Positions 36,021-45,309 are shown, numbered from the stretch's first letter. The stretch is DNA of 64,000 bases from CAZADA01 sp964568975 (GCA_964568975.1 CAZMSO010000013.1:13259-77258), one strand, 5' to 3'. The notes: generated by a model not told the origin, from the sequence alone. Translations and numbers: made by a program.

Positions 36021-36428
36021 TCAGTCGCCGGCCCGTCTCAACGCGTCACAGGACACAACCGGCACACAGTGTTTTGCGACGTGCGCGAGCTGTGGGTCCC
36101 CCGCGACCAAGGCGTCGGCTTGAAGCTCCGTCAGCGCGATGTATTCCGCGTCGAATGTCGACGTCATAGCCAGCTGTGTGGCGATCGCCCACGCCCGTCG
36201 CCGGAGAACCGCATCGCCAAGATAGCGAAACTTCAGCTTGCCAAACCGCGTGTTCAACGACAGCGCCTCGGTGTCGTCGACTTCGCCCAGGCGCGCTTGG
36301 CGGAAGAGGTGATCAAGCATTTGAGATCGCAAAAGCGTCGGTGCGAGGATCTCGTGGTCGTTGACCGCGCTCCACCCCTCTTCAAGTATTGTGAGCGCGC
36401 ATGCGAGATCCACAACATAACGCGCCAT
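36021..36428 (-). CDS. Orphan PIN-domain (VapC-like) protein
   Basis: A 135-residue protein with the PIN layout: RYVVDLACALTIL at the N-terminus (Asp7), NDHEILAPTLLRSQMLDHLF, STFDAEYIALTELQADALVAGD (Asp93, Asp111) and a final VPVVSCDAL. The second acidic position, usually Glu in a LLRSE-type motif, is Gln36 here, so metal binding may be reduced. Only 56 bases separate it from the next gene upstream, which is unrelated, so no VapB antitoxin is encoded in the usual place. Confidence 0.8.
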   Translation of the reverse strand: MARYVVDLACALTILEEGWSAVNDHEILAPTLLRSQMLDHLFRQARLGEVDDTEALSLNTRFGKLKFRYLGDAVLRRRAWAIATQLAMTSTFDAEYIALTELQADALVAGDPQLAHVAKHCVPVVSCDALRRAGD

Positions 36429-36484
36429 GACGCAGCCATCTCCTTACGCCCGTCAGCCTCAGGCGGCGGACGCGCCATGGCCGT

Positions 36485-37345
36485 TTATCCCAGTGTCGTG
36501 TGCTCAGCGCCAGGCGGCGCCAGGCGCGCGCTGATCTCGCTTGTGCGCACATACTGCTGGTAGGTGTAAGGCAAGATCACGAGGGCCTCGCTGAACTGCA
36601 GCACATAGGTCAAGGCGGCGAAGATCTGTCCCTCAGACTTTTCCTCCACCACAATCATAATGACCGCGGCGACCGCTGTTAAAGTGATCGTGAGGAAGAA
36701 CACGCCGCCGAAATTGCGCGCCTCCAAATCCGACAGGGCGATGCGCCACCGGACGATGGAGGAAAAATGCGTGATGGTGGTGGCGCGGTTGCGCTGGGTC
36801 AGGACTTCAACCTGCCGCTCCATTTCGTCGTTCAGGTGGGTGTTGAGCGCCATCATGCGCTGGCGGCTCAACAGGAAAATCCCAGCGATCAGCGCCGCCA
36901 CGGCGATGGTCGCGGCGCACAACAAGGGCGACAGGACCGCCATCATCACCACCGCGCCGACCAGCGTGAGCGCAGACACTAAGGCCGCGGGCACCATCTG
37001 CTCAAAGAAGTCGGCGAACTCCTGCACAAAACTCGCCCGCGCCACGATTTGGCTGACCGGCTTCTCCGCAGCGCTTTCCTGCTCCACCATGGCGCTCGCG
37101 GTTTCGCGGTAAATGCGGCCATAGGCGCGGGTGTCATAAAGACGGCGCGCCACGCCCACCCCAAGCGCGGCCAAGGAGGCCCCAATCAACACACAGAGGT
37201 TGGTGTAATCGCGAGCAATCAGTCCATCAATCGCGCGGCCGAGCAGCCAGGGCTCAAGCACGGTAAAGACATTCTCAACCCCCAAGAGCATCAAGGTCGC
37301 GGCGATGAGTTTCCAATACCGCCGCGCGACGCTGGCATGGCTCAT
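36485..37345 (-). CDS. Stand-alone ABC-transporter six-TM domain protein
   Basis: About 286 residues from the ATG at 37345 (a GTG at 37372 is possible). Six hydrophobic segments resemble the membrane half of an ABC exporter: VENVFTVLEPWLLGRAIDGL, VVMMAVLSPLLCAATIAVAAL and FFLTITLTAVAAVIMIVV. The protein ends shortly after the last segment; no Walker A, signature or Walker B sequence follows. It resembles the ABC_membrane_3 family, whose members lack an ATPase domain. The partner, if any, is not nearby. It follows guaB on the same strand. Confidence 0.83.
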   Translation of the reverse strand: MSHASVARRYWKLIAATLMLLGVENVFTVLEPWLLGRAIDGLIARDYTNLCVLIGASLAALGVGVARRLYDTRAYGRIYRETASAMVEQESAAEKPVSQIVARASFVQEFADFFEQMVPAALVSALTLVGAVVMMAVLSPLLCAATIAVAALIAGIFLLSRQRMMALNTHLNDEMERQVEVLTQRNRATTITHFSSIVRWRIALSDLEARNFGGVFFLTITLTAVAAVIMIVVEEKSEGQIFAALTYVLQFSEALVILPYTYQQYVRTSEISARLAPPGAEHTTLG

Positions 37346-37487
37346 GCCGTGATGATCTATGCTTAACGTCACCGGCCTATCCCTCTGCAGCCGCTCGGGC
37401 GCTGCCGGACACAGCCGCCGACGCCGGGTGTCGCGCCCACGCCGCGCCCGCGCGGCCATGACGGCGAGAGCGCCCGCGCCTCCACCC

Positions 37488-38969
37488 TCACCCGCCCGGT
37501 AGGGAGTAATTCGGCGCTTCGCGGGTCATGGAGACGTCGTGCACATGGCTTTCGCGCAAGCCCGCGCCGGAGATGCGGATGAAGACCGCGTTCTCACGCA
37601 AATCCTTGAGCGTGCGCGCCCCAAGATAGCCCATCGCCGCGCGCACGCCGCCGACGAGTTGGTGAATGATCGGGCTCACAGGGCCTTTGTAAGCCACGCG
37701 CCCCTCCACCCCCTCGGGCACAAGCTTCATGGTGTCCGACACTTCTTTCTGGAAGTAGCGATCGGCCGAGCCGCGGGCCATGGCGCCGACGCTGCCCATG
37801 CCGCGATAGGATTTGTAAGATCGACCCTGGTAAAGAAACACCTCGCCCGGCGCCTCTTCAGATCCCGCAAAGAGCGAACCAAGCATTGCGGACTCCGCGC
37901 CCGCCGCCAAGGCTTTGGCCATGTCCCCAGAATACTTGATGCCGCCATCCGCGATCACAGGCACGCCCGCCGCGTGGCCCGCGCGCACCGCGTCCTCAAT
38001 GGCGGTGAGCTGGGGCACGCCCACGCCCGCAACCACCCGCGTCGTGCAGATGGAGCCCGGCCCGATGCCGACTTTAATCGCGTCCGCGCCGGCGTCGATG
38101 AGCGCGCGCGCGCCGTCATACGTCGCGACATTGCCAGCGATCACTTGCACAGCGTTGGAAGCGCGCTTGACGCGCGCGACTTGCTCCAGCACGGCGGCGG
38201 AATGGCCATGGGCGGTGTCCACCACCACAACGTCGACGCCGGCGTCCACTAACGCCTCCGTGCGCGCAAAGCCGTCGTCGCCGACGCTCGTGGCCGCACC
38301 CACACGCAAACGCCCGGCGGCGTCTTTCGCGGCGCGGGGATAAGCGCGCGCCTTCTCCATGTCTTTCACCGTGATCAGACCGACGCAGCGAAACGCCTCG
38401 TCCACCACCAAAAGCCGTTCAATGCGGTGTTTGTGAAGAAGGGCGCGGGCGTCTTCTTCGCTGGCGCCTTCGCGCACAGTGACGACGTCGCGGGTCATCA
38501 GCGCCGACACCCGCTCATGGGGATCTTCCGCAAACCGCACATCGCGGTTGGTGACGATGCCCACCAGCCGTCCAGGCGCGCCGGAGCCGTTCGCTTGCGG
38601 CTCCACCACCGGAATGCCGGAGATGGCGTAGCGCTCCATAATCGCGCGCACATCCGCGAGCGTCGCATCGGGGTGGATGGTCACGGGGTCCACGACCATG
38701 CCGGATTCAAAGCGTTTGACCTTGCGGACCTCATCGGCCTGTTCTTGGACCGACAAATTGCGGTGGATCACGCCAAGACCGCCTTCCTGGGCCATGGCGA
38801 TCGCAAGGCGCGCCTCGGTGACGGTGTCCATCGCCGCGGAAATGATCGGGATGTTCAGGGTGATGTCGCGCGTCAAGCGCGTGGACACATCCGTTTGGGC
38901 AGGCAGAACCTCCGACGCGCCCGGTTGCAGCAGCACGTCATCAAAGGTGATCCCGTCGCGGATCTCCAT
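37488..38969 (-). CDS. guaB: IMP dehydrogenase GuaB
   Basis: About 493 residues from the ATG at 38969 (AGGAC upstream), normal for GuaB. It has the N-terminal ITFDDVLLQPGASEVLP, two CBS domains (~residues 95-205), the catalytic-loop Cys in GIGPGSICTTRVVAGVGVPQ and the flap MGSVGAMARGSADRYFQ. It oxidises IMP to XMP, the committed step to GMP. Its divergent neighbour is rnhA, 131 bases away. Confidence 0.97.
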   Translation of the reverse strand: MEIRDGITFDDVLLQPGASEVLPAQTDVSTRLTRDITLNIPIISAAMDTVTEARLAIAMAQEGGLGVIHRNLSVQEQADEVRKVKRFESGMVVDPVTIHPDATLADVRAIMERYAISGIPVVEPQANGSGAPGRLVGIVTNRDVRFAEDPHERVSALMTRDVVTVREGASEEDARALLHKHRIERLLVVDEAFRCVGLITVKDMEKARAYPRAAKDAAGRLRVGAATSVGDDGFARTEALVDAGVDVVVVDTAHGHSAAVLEQVARVKRASNAVQVIAGNVATYDGARALIDAGADAIKVGIGPGSICTTRVVAGVGVPQLTAIEDAVRAGHAAGVPVIADGGIKYSGDMAKALAAGAESAMLGSLFAGSEEAPGEVFLYQGRSYKSYRGMGSVGAMARGSADRYFQKEVSDTMKLVPEGVEGRVAYKGPVSPIIHQLVGGVRAAMGYLGARTLKDLRENAVFIRISGAGLRESHVHDVSMTREAPNYSLPGG

Positions 38970-39100
38970 GGGTCCTGTCCTTGCGCCGTTTCGCGGTATG
39001 TAAGCCAAAGCGCCGGCGCGGTGAAGAGGCCGAGCCCGCGCGCGCGCGGCCGCGCCTCAGCCGACCTTGACCGCAAGCCCAAAGCCGCGGACACGAGCCT

Positions 39101-39550
39101 ATGGCTTCACCGATCGTGATCCACACCGACGGCGCATGCTCCGGCAATCCCGGCCCCGGCGGCTGGGGCGCCGTGCTGCAGGCCGGCGACCACGTCAAAG
39201 AGCTCAAAGGCGGGGCGGCCCACACCACCAACAACCGCATGGAACTCACCGCCGCGATTGAGGCGCTGGCGGCCCTCAAACGCCCGAGCGTCGTCACGCT
39301 GGTGACGGACTCCACCTATGTGCGCGACGGCGTCACGAAATGGATCCACGGTTGGAAACAAAACGGCTGGCGCACATCGGCCAAAAAGCCTGTGAAAAAT
39401 GAGGATCTGTGGCGGCGGCTCGATGAGCTCGCGCACACGCACCAGGTCGAGTGGCGCTGGGTGAAAGGCCATGCCGGGGATCGCGGCAATGAGCGCGCGG
39501 ACGCGTTGGCGAATGAGGGCATGGCCGAGGTGCGGACGCCAGCGCGGTGA
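39101..39550 (+). CDS. rnhA: Ribonuclease HI
   Basis: A 149-residue protein with the complete RNase HI active site: Asp in IHTDGACSGNPGPGGWG, Glu in NNRMELTAAIEAL, Asp in LVTDSTYVRDGV and the C-terminal GNERADALAN. The basic handle segment KWIHGWKQNGWRTSAKKPVK is present. It degrades RNA in RNA-DNA hybrids. Confidence 0.97.
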   Translation: MASPIVIHTDGACSGNPGPGGWGAVLQAGDHVKELKGGAAHTTNNRMELTAAIEALAALKRPSVVTLVTDSTYVRDGVTKWIHGWKQNGWRTSAKKPVKNEDLWRRLDELAHTHQVEWRWVKGHAGDRGNERADALANEGMAEVRTPAR

Positions 39551-39701
39551 CGCCGCGACGTCGCCGGCGGAGGGCCTCCATCGCGTGTCTGCGCATCGCC
39601 GCGGAGCCACGCCGCAGCGGATGCGCTGTGAGGGCGTTGGCGACCAGGCGCGGACGAATCAACCCTTGCCCAACGCGCCGCGAACCCCAAAACTCACGCC
39701 T

Positions 39702-40280
39702 ATGGGATCGCAGTCGCCGCCGGAGCCCGGACTTCAAGGGCAAATGCTTATCGCCACCCCCGCCATTGGGGATCCGCGATTTGACCGTTCATTGATTTAT
39801 GTCTGCTCGCACACGCCCGATTACGCGATGGGCATCATTGTCAATCGCGCGCTGGAAGGCCTGCGCTTGCCGGGGCTGTTGGAGCAATTGGACATCGGCC
39901 CCATCACCAACGCCCCTGATCATCCCGTGCTGAATGGGGGGCCTGTGGATCGCGATCGGGGCTTTGTGCTCCATTCCGACGATTACGGCGCGGGCGACGG
40001 CACAATTGACGTCGGGGACGGCATTGGCTTGACCGCCACAAAGGATGTGCTGGAGGCGATTGTCTCGCCCACCGCGCCGCGCCGCTCCATCCTCGCCCTT
40101 GGCTATTCCGGCTGGGGGCCGGGCCAGTTGGAATCCGAGATTCAAGCGAATGCGTGGCTGATTTGCTGCGCGGATGAGGATTTGATTTTCAGCACCAACC
40201 TCAAAACCAAATGGGCCGATGCGCTGAACTCCATCGGCGTCGCGCCGGAGAAGCTCTCCGGCCAAACCGGCCAGGCCTGA
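39702..40280 (+). CDS. YqgE/AlgH family (UPF0301) protein
   Basis: About 192 residues from the ATG at 39702. The start GQMLIATPAIGDPRFDRSLIYV is diagnostic for UPF0301, with GIIVNRALEGL, NGGPVDRDRGFVLHS and LGYSGWGPGQLESEI further along. The biochemical role is not established. The stop is eight bases before the serine hydrolase start, so cotranscription is likely. Confidence 0.94.
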   Translation: MGSQSPPEPGLQGQMLIATPAIGDPRFDRSLIYVCSHTPDYAMGIIVNRALEGLRLPGLLEQLDIGPITNAPDHPVLNGGPVDRDRGFVLHSDDYGAGDGTIDVGDGIGLTATKDVLEAIVSPTAPRRSILALGYSGWGPGQLESEIQANAWLICCADEDLIFSTNLKTKWADALNSIGVAPEKLSGQTGQA

Positions 40281-40287
40281 GGCGGCG

Positions 40288-41553
40288 GTGGCGTGGCGTC
40301 GCCCGACCGTCGCGGCGCCTCTATCGCGACGCGCGGCCTTAATCGGGGCGACGGCCCTGGGCGCGAGCGCCTGGGCGCACCCCGGTCCCGGGCCCCAGGC
40401 GTGGGACGAACGCCTGGGCGCCCTCACCGAGCCAGGCGATGAGAACGCCCCTGCTGTGGCGGCCGCCGGCCTGGTCGTGCGCCGGGGCGGGGATGTCGTG
40501 TTTGAGGGCGCGGTCGGCGTCGCGGGCGGGCTGAGCCCTGAAGAACGCGCCGCCGGCGCGCCGCTTCGGCCCTTCACGGCGACGACGCCCATGCGGGTGG
40601 CGTCGGTGTCGAAAATGGCGGTCGCGCTTGCCGTGGAGCGCGCGGCCGCGGACGGCGCGATCGACGTGGAGGCGGACGTCCAGGCGTTCTGGCCCGGCTT
40701 GCGCCACCCCCGCCACGCCGCGCCGATCACGATGGCCCACCTGCTCGCCCACACCTCCAGCCTGCGTGACGGGCCGACATATTGGCTCAACGCGCCAGGA
40801 CGGATTGAGGCGCTAGTGACGGCGGAGACCTTCGCGGATCCGCCGCCGGGCGCCTGGTTTCATTATTGCAATCTCAATTTCGGGATCGCGGCCACGCTGC
40901 TTGAGCGCGCCAGCGGCGAGCGCTTTGATCGCCTGGCCGCCGCCGCGCTGGCGCCCCATGGGATTGCGGGAAACTTTAACTGGTCAGGCGTCCCCGCCGA
41001 CCAACGGGCGCGCGGCGCGACGCTTTATCGCCCCCATGATGGCGCATGGCGCGTCGCGACGGACGGGCCCGAGATTCTGCGCGACGACGCCCCGGCCGCG
41101 CTTTTGGAGGACGGCGTCGCGTTGCGTGATTATGCTCTGGGATCCAACGGCACGATTTTCTCGCCCCAAGGCGGCTTGCGCGCGACGCTGCAGGAGATGG
41201 CGCGCCTGGCGCGCGCAGTGGCCGACGCCCCGATGCTGAGGAAGCCGCGCTGGCGCTGGGATCCGGCCGCGCCCAACGGCGATGATTCGGAGCTTTTTGT
41301 GATGTCGGGTCTGGGGTGTTTTTGGTGGGACGCCGAACGCTCCCCCATTCCTGGCCAGCGCATGGTCGGCCATGACGGCGAAGCCTATGGCCTCTATTCC
41401 GGCGCGTGGCGGCTGCCGGACCTCGACGCTGAGATCGCGTTCGCCGTCACGGGGGCGGCGGAAGGCCCCCAGCCGCCAAGCTGGCATCGGGGCTACAACA
41501 TCTGGAGCCAAAGCCTGTTCGACCTGGCCGGCGCGGTGTTGGGCGTTCATTAG
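40288..41553 (+). CDS. Serine hydrolase, beta-lactamase class C/penicillin-binding-like
   Basis: A 421-residue protein with a GTG start and a twin-arginine-like leader (SRRAALIGATALGASAWA). The nucleophile motif is ASVSK (Ser106, Lys109), followed by AHLLAHTSSLRDG and the YxN motif in FHYCNLNFG. A late HDGEAYGLYSG supplies a KTG-like strand region. Such proteins hydrolyse beta-lactams, peptides or esters; which applies here is unknown. No other gene lies between this one and the assembly gap. Confidence 0.9.
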   Translation: MAWRRPTVAAPLSRRAALIGATALGASAWAHPGPGPQAWDERLGALTEPGDENAPAVAAAGLVVRRGGDVVFEGAVGVAGGLSPEERAAGAPLRPFTATTPMRVASVSKMAVALAVERAAADGAIDVEADVQAFWPGLRHPRHAAPITMAHLLAHTSSLRDGPTYWLNAPGRIEALVTAETFADPPPGAWFHYCNLNFGIAATLLERASGERFDRLAAAALAPHGIAGNFNWSGVPADQRARGATLYRPHDGAWRVATDGPEILRDDAPAALLEDGVALRDYALGSNGTIFSPQGGLRATLQEMARLARAVADAPMLRKPRWRWDPAAPNGDDSELFVMSGLGCFWWDAERSPIPGQRMVGHDGEAYGLYSGAWRLPDLDAEIAFAVTGAAEGPQPPSWHRGYNIWSQSLFDLAGAVLGVH

Positions 41554-41660
41554 ACCTGGCCGCAGCGGCGGGGCTCAACGCGACTGACCTGCTGGTCGCT
41601 GAGACACTGCGTGTCCTCCCAGGCGCGCAGTGACGACGCGCCAAAGGGCTTCAAGCCCCC

Positions 41661-41796
41661 GCGCAACGCCNNNNNNNNNNNNNNNNNNNNNNNNNNNNNN
41701 NNNNNNNNNNNNNNNNNNNNNNNNNNNNNNNNNNNNNNNNNNNNNNNNNNNNNNNNNNNNNNNNNNNNNNCGCGCAACGCCAGCGCGCAACGCCAG
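41661..41796. repeat. 13-bp tandem repeat interrupted by the assembly gap
   Basis: GCGCAACGCC lies immediately before the N run, and two full CGCGCAACGCCAG copies (41771-41796) lie immediately after it. The gap is therefore most likely a tandem array too repetitive to assemble. True copy number is unknown. Confidence 0.7.
41671..41770. other. Assembly gap (100 N)
   Basis: Exactly 100 undetermined bases, the standard scaffolding placeholder, so the true size is unknown. It lies between the convergent serine hydrolase and GNAT genes, so no coding region is visibly broken. Confidence 1.
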
Positions 41797-41805
41797 AGCA
41801 TTGGG

Positions 41806-42393
41806 TCACCGCACAGCGTCGCCGCGCACAATCGCGTAAAGCACGTGATCGCGCCACGCGCCATTGATCTTAAGATACGCGCGCGCCACGCCCTCATGGT
41901 GGAAGCCTACTTGCTCCAACAAGCCGCGCGACGGCGCGTTGGAAGGAATGCACGCCGCCTCCACCCGGTGGAGATGCAGCGTCTCAAACGCCAGGCCCAC
42001 GCACGCCCGTACGGCCGCGCGCGTGTAGCCGCGGCGCGCAAACGGCTCCCCGATCCAGTAGCCGAGCGAACTGCTTTGGGCCACGCCGCGGCGGATGTTG
42101 TTGAGATTGCAGCCGCCCACCAAAAGGCCGTCGGCCTCGCGGAACACAAAAAAGGGCGCGCACACACCCAGGCGCGCGTCTTCGCCATACCGGCGCAAGC
42201 GGCGACGAAAGCCCGCGCGCGTCAGCTCATCGAATGACCATGTCGGCTCCCAGGGCGTCAAAAACGCCCGCGACCGGCCGCGCAAACGCGCCCACTCAGC
42301 ATAATCGCTCAGCCGCGGTCGTCGCAGCACCACGCCCTGGCCCACAATCTCGCTGGGAATTTCAGAACGTTCTTGGCTGCGGACGATCGACAT
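41806..42393 (-). CDS. GNAT family N-acetyltransferase (RimJ/RimI-like)
   Basis: About 195 residues from the ATG at 42393 (ATG at 42426 alternative). It contains VVLRRPRLSDYAEWARLRG, GGCNLNNIRRGVAQSSSLGYWIG, RRGYTRAAVRACVGLAFE (acetyl-CoA pyrophosphate loop region) and LLEQVGFHHEGVAR, as in ribosomal-protein-alanine acetyltransferase-type GNATs. The start differs from RimJ of E. coli, so the substrate is uncertain. It lies downstream of SURF1 on the same strand, 87 bases away. Confidence 0.9.
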   Translation of the reverse strand: MSIVRSQERSEIPSEIVGQGVVLRRPRLSDYAEWARLRGRSRAFLTPWEPTWSFDELTRAGFRRRLRRYGEDARLGVCAPFFVFREADGLLVGGCNLNNIRRGVAQSSSLGYWIGEPFARRGYTRAAVRACVGLAFETLHLHRVEAACIPSNAPSRGLLEQVGFHHEGVARAYLKINGAWRDHVLYAIVRGDAVR

Positions 42394-42480
42394 CGCGGCG
42401 CTCTCTCGGGCTTCACCTCCCAGCATGCCAACGCTTTCGCGACCGCGACAAGCCTCGATGTCGGACGCCGCCGCGTGGGG

Positions 42481-43323
42481 TCAGGATCGAGAGCCGCCCC
42501 GACCGCGCGTGACGAACCGCGCCGCGGCCACGCCCGCTAAGCTCGCCGCCAGTGCAAACCACGTCAGCGCGTATTCGAGATGACGATTAGCGATGTCCGC
42601 AACGCGCGGCGGGTTGGCCGTCAGCGTCGCCCCCGCCGGCGCGGGGTCTTCCGCAATGGCGGCGACTGTAAAGCCAGCAATCACAGGCGCGTCGGCGCCA
42701 TCGTCGGGCCAAGCCGCCTGGGCTAATTGCGCAGGATCCAGGCTGTAGGACACCCGCCGCGCGCCGTCCGGCCCAGGTGTAAACCAGCTGTCGCCTGCTT
42801 GAGGACGCACAAGCCCCGTCACAGTGACGACGGCGGCCTCGCCCGCGAGCGATGGCGGCGCCTCCACCGTCTGCGGCGTGCGCGCGACAAAGCCGCGATC
42901 GACAAAGACCGCCCTCGGCGCGGCCGCGGCGCGCGCGACCTGCAGCGGCGTCACAATCCGCCAGCCCGCCACGCCATCCTTCGTTGTCGGGACCCCGACT
43001 TGGCGCGCGTGGTCATAGCGGCCGCGCAGCGTCACCGGGGTGAAGCGGGCGCGGTCGAGATTGTCCGCCGCCCACAGCGCCGCGCCAGAGCCGCCGGTTG
43101 CAGGCGGCGCGCCGGCGGTGATGTCGAGCGGCTCTTGGGCCTGACGCGCCGTGAGATCCGCGAGGAGGTCGGCCTTCCAGGCGCGACGCTGCAGCTGCCA
43201 CACGCCGAGGCTGATCAGGACGGCGACGCCCGCCGCCGCCGCGACCAGCAGCCGCCAGTCGACGCCGGCGCGATCACGCGTCAAAGCGCGCCTCAGACGC
43301 GTCGTGGCGGAACTGCAACGCAA
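42481..43323 (-). CDS. SURF1 family cytochrome oxidase assembly protein
   Basis: A 280-residue protein with two terminal transmembrane helices (LLVAAAAGVAVLISLGVWQL and LTWFALAASLAGVAAARFV) and a SURF1 central region: LGVWQLQRRAWK, TLRGRYDH, GWRIVTPL, VFVDRGFV and NRHLEYALTWF. SURF1 aids heme a insertion into subunit I of the oxidase. The annotated ATG overlaps the DUF983 gene by 50 bases; a TTG at 43284 is a possible alternative start. Confidence 0.93.
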   Translation of the reverse strand: MRCSSATTRLRRALTRDRAGVDWRLLVAAAAGVAVLISLGVWQLQRRAWKADLLADLTARQAQEPLDITAGAPPATGGSGAALWAADNLDRARFTPVTLRGRYDHARQVGVPTTKDGVAGWRIVTPLQVARAAAAPRAVFVDRGFVARTPQTVEAPPSLAGEAAVVTVTGLVRPQAGDSWFTPGPDGARRVSYSLDPAQLAQAAWPDDGADAPVIAGFTVAAIAEDPAPAGATLTANPPRVADIANRHLEYALTWFALAASLAGVAAARFVTRGRGGSRS

Positions 43324-43675
43324 TCAGCGTCGCTTTGAACGGCCTCAAGAACGCCAGCGACAAGCCCACCGCCACAGGGATCCAAATCACCATGTGCAGC
43401 CAGAGCGGCGGCGTCACAACCAGCTCCAAAAACAGCGCCGCCGGCACCGTCAACGCCCCCACCAGAAACATGACAAACACCGCAGGCCCGTCGCCGGAGT
43501 CCGCGCCAGCGAAATCCAAATCACAGACCTCGCACCGGTCCGCGAGCGTCAGAAATCCGCGAAACAACCGCCCTTGACCACAGCGTGGACACCGCGCGCG
43601 CAGTCCCGCCGCCAGCGGGTTCGGCCGGGCGTCCGATCCGTCTCCCCACATTGGCGGAGGGCCGTCCTTGGTCAC
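43274..43675 (-). CDS. DUF983 family protein
   Basis: About 133 residues from a GTG at 43675 that overlaps the ctaE stop (GTGA). Two CxxC pairs, RCPRCGQGRLF and RCEVCDLDF, suggest a zinc ribbon, followed by two transmembrane segments and a conserved LRPFKATLIALQF end. DUF983 proteins are often encoded with alphaproteobacterial oxidase genes; a role in oxidase assembly is inference from this context. Confidence 0.92.
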   Translation of the reverse strand: MTKDGPPPMWGDGSDARPNPLAAGLRARCPRCGQGRLFRGFLTLADRCEVCDLDFAGADSGDGPAVFVMFLVGALTVPAALFLELVVTPPLWLHMVIWIPVAVGLSLAFLRPFKATLIALQFRHDASEARFDA

Positions 43676-44565
43676 TGGTAAGCAACGTAAATGAAGGCGA
43701 ACAGAAACAACCACACCACGTCAACGAAATGCCAATACCACGCCGCGGCGTCAAAGGCGAACGGGCGCTCCGGTTTCAACTCGCCGCCCATCATCAGCAG
43801 CAAGCACACCGCCAAAAATATTGTGCCGACAATCACGTGGAAGCCATGAAAGCCTGTCGCCATAAAGAATGACGCGCCATAGAGATTGCCGCCGAACGAG
43901 AAGTGGGCGTGACTGTACTCAACCGCTTGGACTGCAGTAAAAAACATACCCAGCGCAATCGTCAACGCGAGGCCGACTTTGGCTTCGCCGAGTTTCTTAT
44001 GCTCGAACGCGTGGTGCGCCCACGTCACGGTCGTGCCTGACGTCAGCAAAATCAGCGTGTTTAGGAGCGGCAAGTGGAGCGGATCAAACGTCTCCACCCC
44101 CGGCGGCGGCCACGAGCCCCAACCGCTTGACACCGCGGCGTTGTCATCGAACAGGCCGAATTGCGCGATCCAGCCCTCTTGCATGCGGACCTCGTGGAAG
44201 AGGGCCATTTCGAAGAACATCCAAAACCACGCCACGAAGAACATCACCTCTGAGGCGATGAACAAAATCATGCCGTAGCGCAGGCCGATCTCCACGACGG
44301 GCGTGTGGTCGCCAATGCGCGACTCTTTGACGATGTCGCCCCACCAGCCAATCATTGTGTAGAGCAAGCCCAACACGCCGAGGCTCAGCACGACCGGCCG
44401 TCCTTCGCCGAGCAAAAAATAGCTCCAATGGCTGTCGTCGAGGACGAAGCCTTTCATGAAAATCACAAGGCCCACCGCGAGGGTGAACGCCGAGGCGGAG
44501 CCCACCAGCGGCCAGGGGCTTGGATTGACCAAATGATAGTCGTGTTTCACCGCGCCGCTCGCCAT
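43672..44565 (-). CDS. ctaE: Cytochrome c oxidase subunit III
   Basis: About 297 residues from the ATG at 44565, preceded by GGGAGGG. Seven hydrophobic segments with subunit III motifs: HDYHLVNPSPWPLVGS at the start, EVMFFVAWFWMFFEMALF, LNTLILLTSGTTVTWAHHA, FFMATGFHGFHVIVGTIFL and HFVDVVWLFLFAFIYV at the end. It is a structural subunit of the aa3-type oxidase. DUF983 is coupled to its 3' end. Confidence 0.97.
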   Translation of the reverse strand: MASGAVKHDYHLVNPSPWPLVGSASAFTLAVGLVIFMKGFVLDDSHWSYFLLGEGRPVVLSLGVLGLLYTMIGWWGDIVKESRIGDHTPVVEIGLRYGMILFIASEVMFFVAWFWMFFEMALFHEVRMQEGWIAQFGLFDDNAAVSSGWGSWPPPGVETFDPLHLPLLNTLILLTSGTTVTWAHHAFEHKKLGEAKVGLALTIALGMFFTAVQAVEYSHAHFSFGGNLYGASFFMATGFHGFHVIVGTIFLAVCLLLMMGGELKPERPFAFDAAAWYWHFVDVVWLFLFAFIYVAYQ

Positions 44566-44751
44566 AGCGCACCCTCCCGCCACTGTGATCGCGCTGGCTG
44601 TGTCGCTGAGCCAGCGTGCATCGTCGTCTTAGCGCCCGCGCGCGCCATCGTCATCCGCCGCCCGCGCCTCCCGCGACGGCGCGGCGTTTTGTCCGTCCTC
44701 GGCGCGCGATCGCCAGAGCGCGCCCTGTCACTCGCGCTGCGGCCGCCGCCT

Positions 44752-45309
44752 CTAAGACTGGGACCCTGTCGCCTGAAAAAACGTATAAGACAGCGTGATC
44801 GCGCGCACATCGTCTAACGCGCGGTCATCATCAAGGTCGGGATCGACAAAAAACACCACTGGCAACTCAACGGTTTCGCCTGGCGCGAAGTCTTGCTCTT
44901 GGAAACAAAAACACTCGAGCTTCGCGAAGTACGGCCCGGCCTTGTGGGGCGTGACGTTGTAGGTCGCCACAGCCCGCACCGTCTGATCCGAGGTGTTCGT
45001 GACCCGGTAAAACGCGAGCGCGCTCTCGCCAAGGCGCACCGAGCGGGCGACCTCCATCGGCTCGAAGCGAAAAGGCAGGCCGGGCTCGACATTGGAGTCA
45101 AACCGCACGCTCACCTCCCGCGACAAAGTCGCCGGCGCGGCGGCGGCCGCCACCCGCGTCTCCCCGCCAAAGCCCGTCACGCGGCAAAAGGTGTCGTAAA
45201 GGGGCTTTGACGCAAAGGCGAGGCTGAGCATCGCGAGGGCCGCCGCGGCGCACGCGATCACCGTCGCGCGCGTCCCACGGGGCGCGCCGGCGGATGGCCG
45301 CGCGCTCAC
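44752..45309 (-). CDS. ctaG: Cytochrome c oxidase assembly protein CtaG (Cox11)
   Basis: A 185-residue protein with a GTG start overlapping the stop of the upstream small gene by four bases. One N-terminal transmembrane helix (VIACAAAALAMLSLAFA) is followed by KPLYDTFCRVTGFGGET and the copper-binding KLECFCFQEQDFAPGE. It delivers copper to the CuB site of subunit I. Confidence 0.96.
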   Translation of the reverse strand: MSARPSAGAPRGTRATVIACAAAALAMLSLAFASKPLYDTFCRVTGFGGETRVAAAAAPATLSREVSVRFDSNVEPGLPFRFEPMEVARSVRLGESALAFYRVTNTSDQTVRAVATYNVTPHKAGPYFAKLECFCFQEQDFAPGETVELPVVFFVDPDLDDDRALDDVRAITLSYTFFQATGSQS

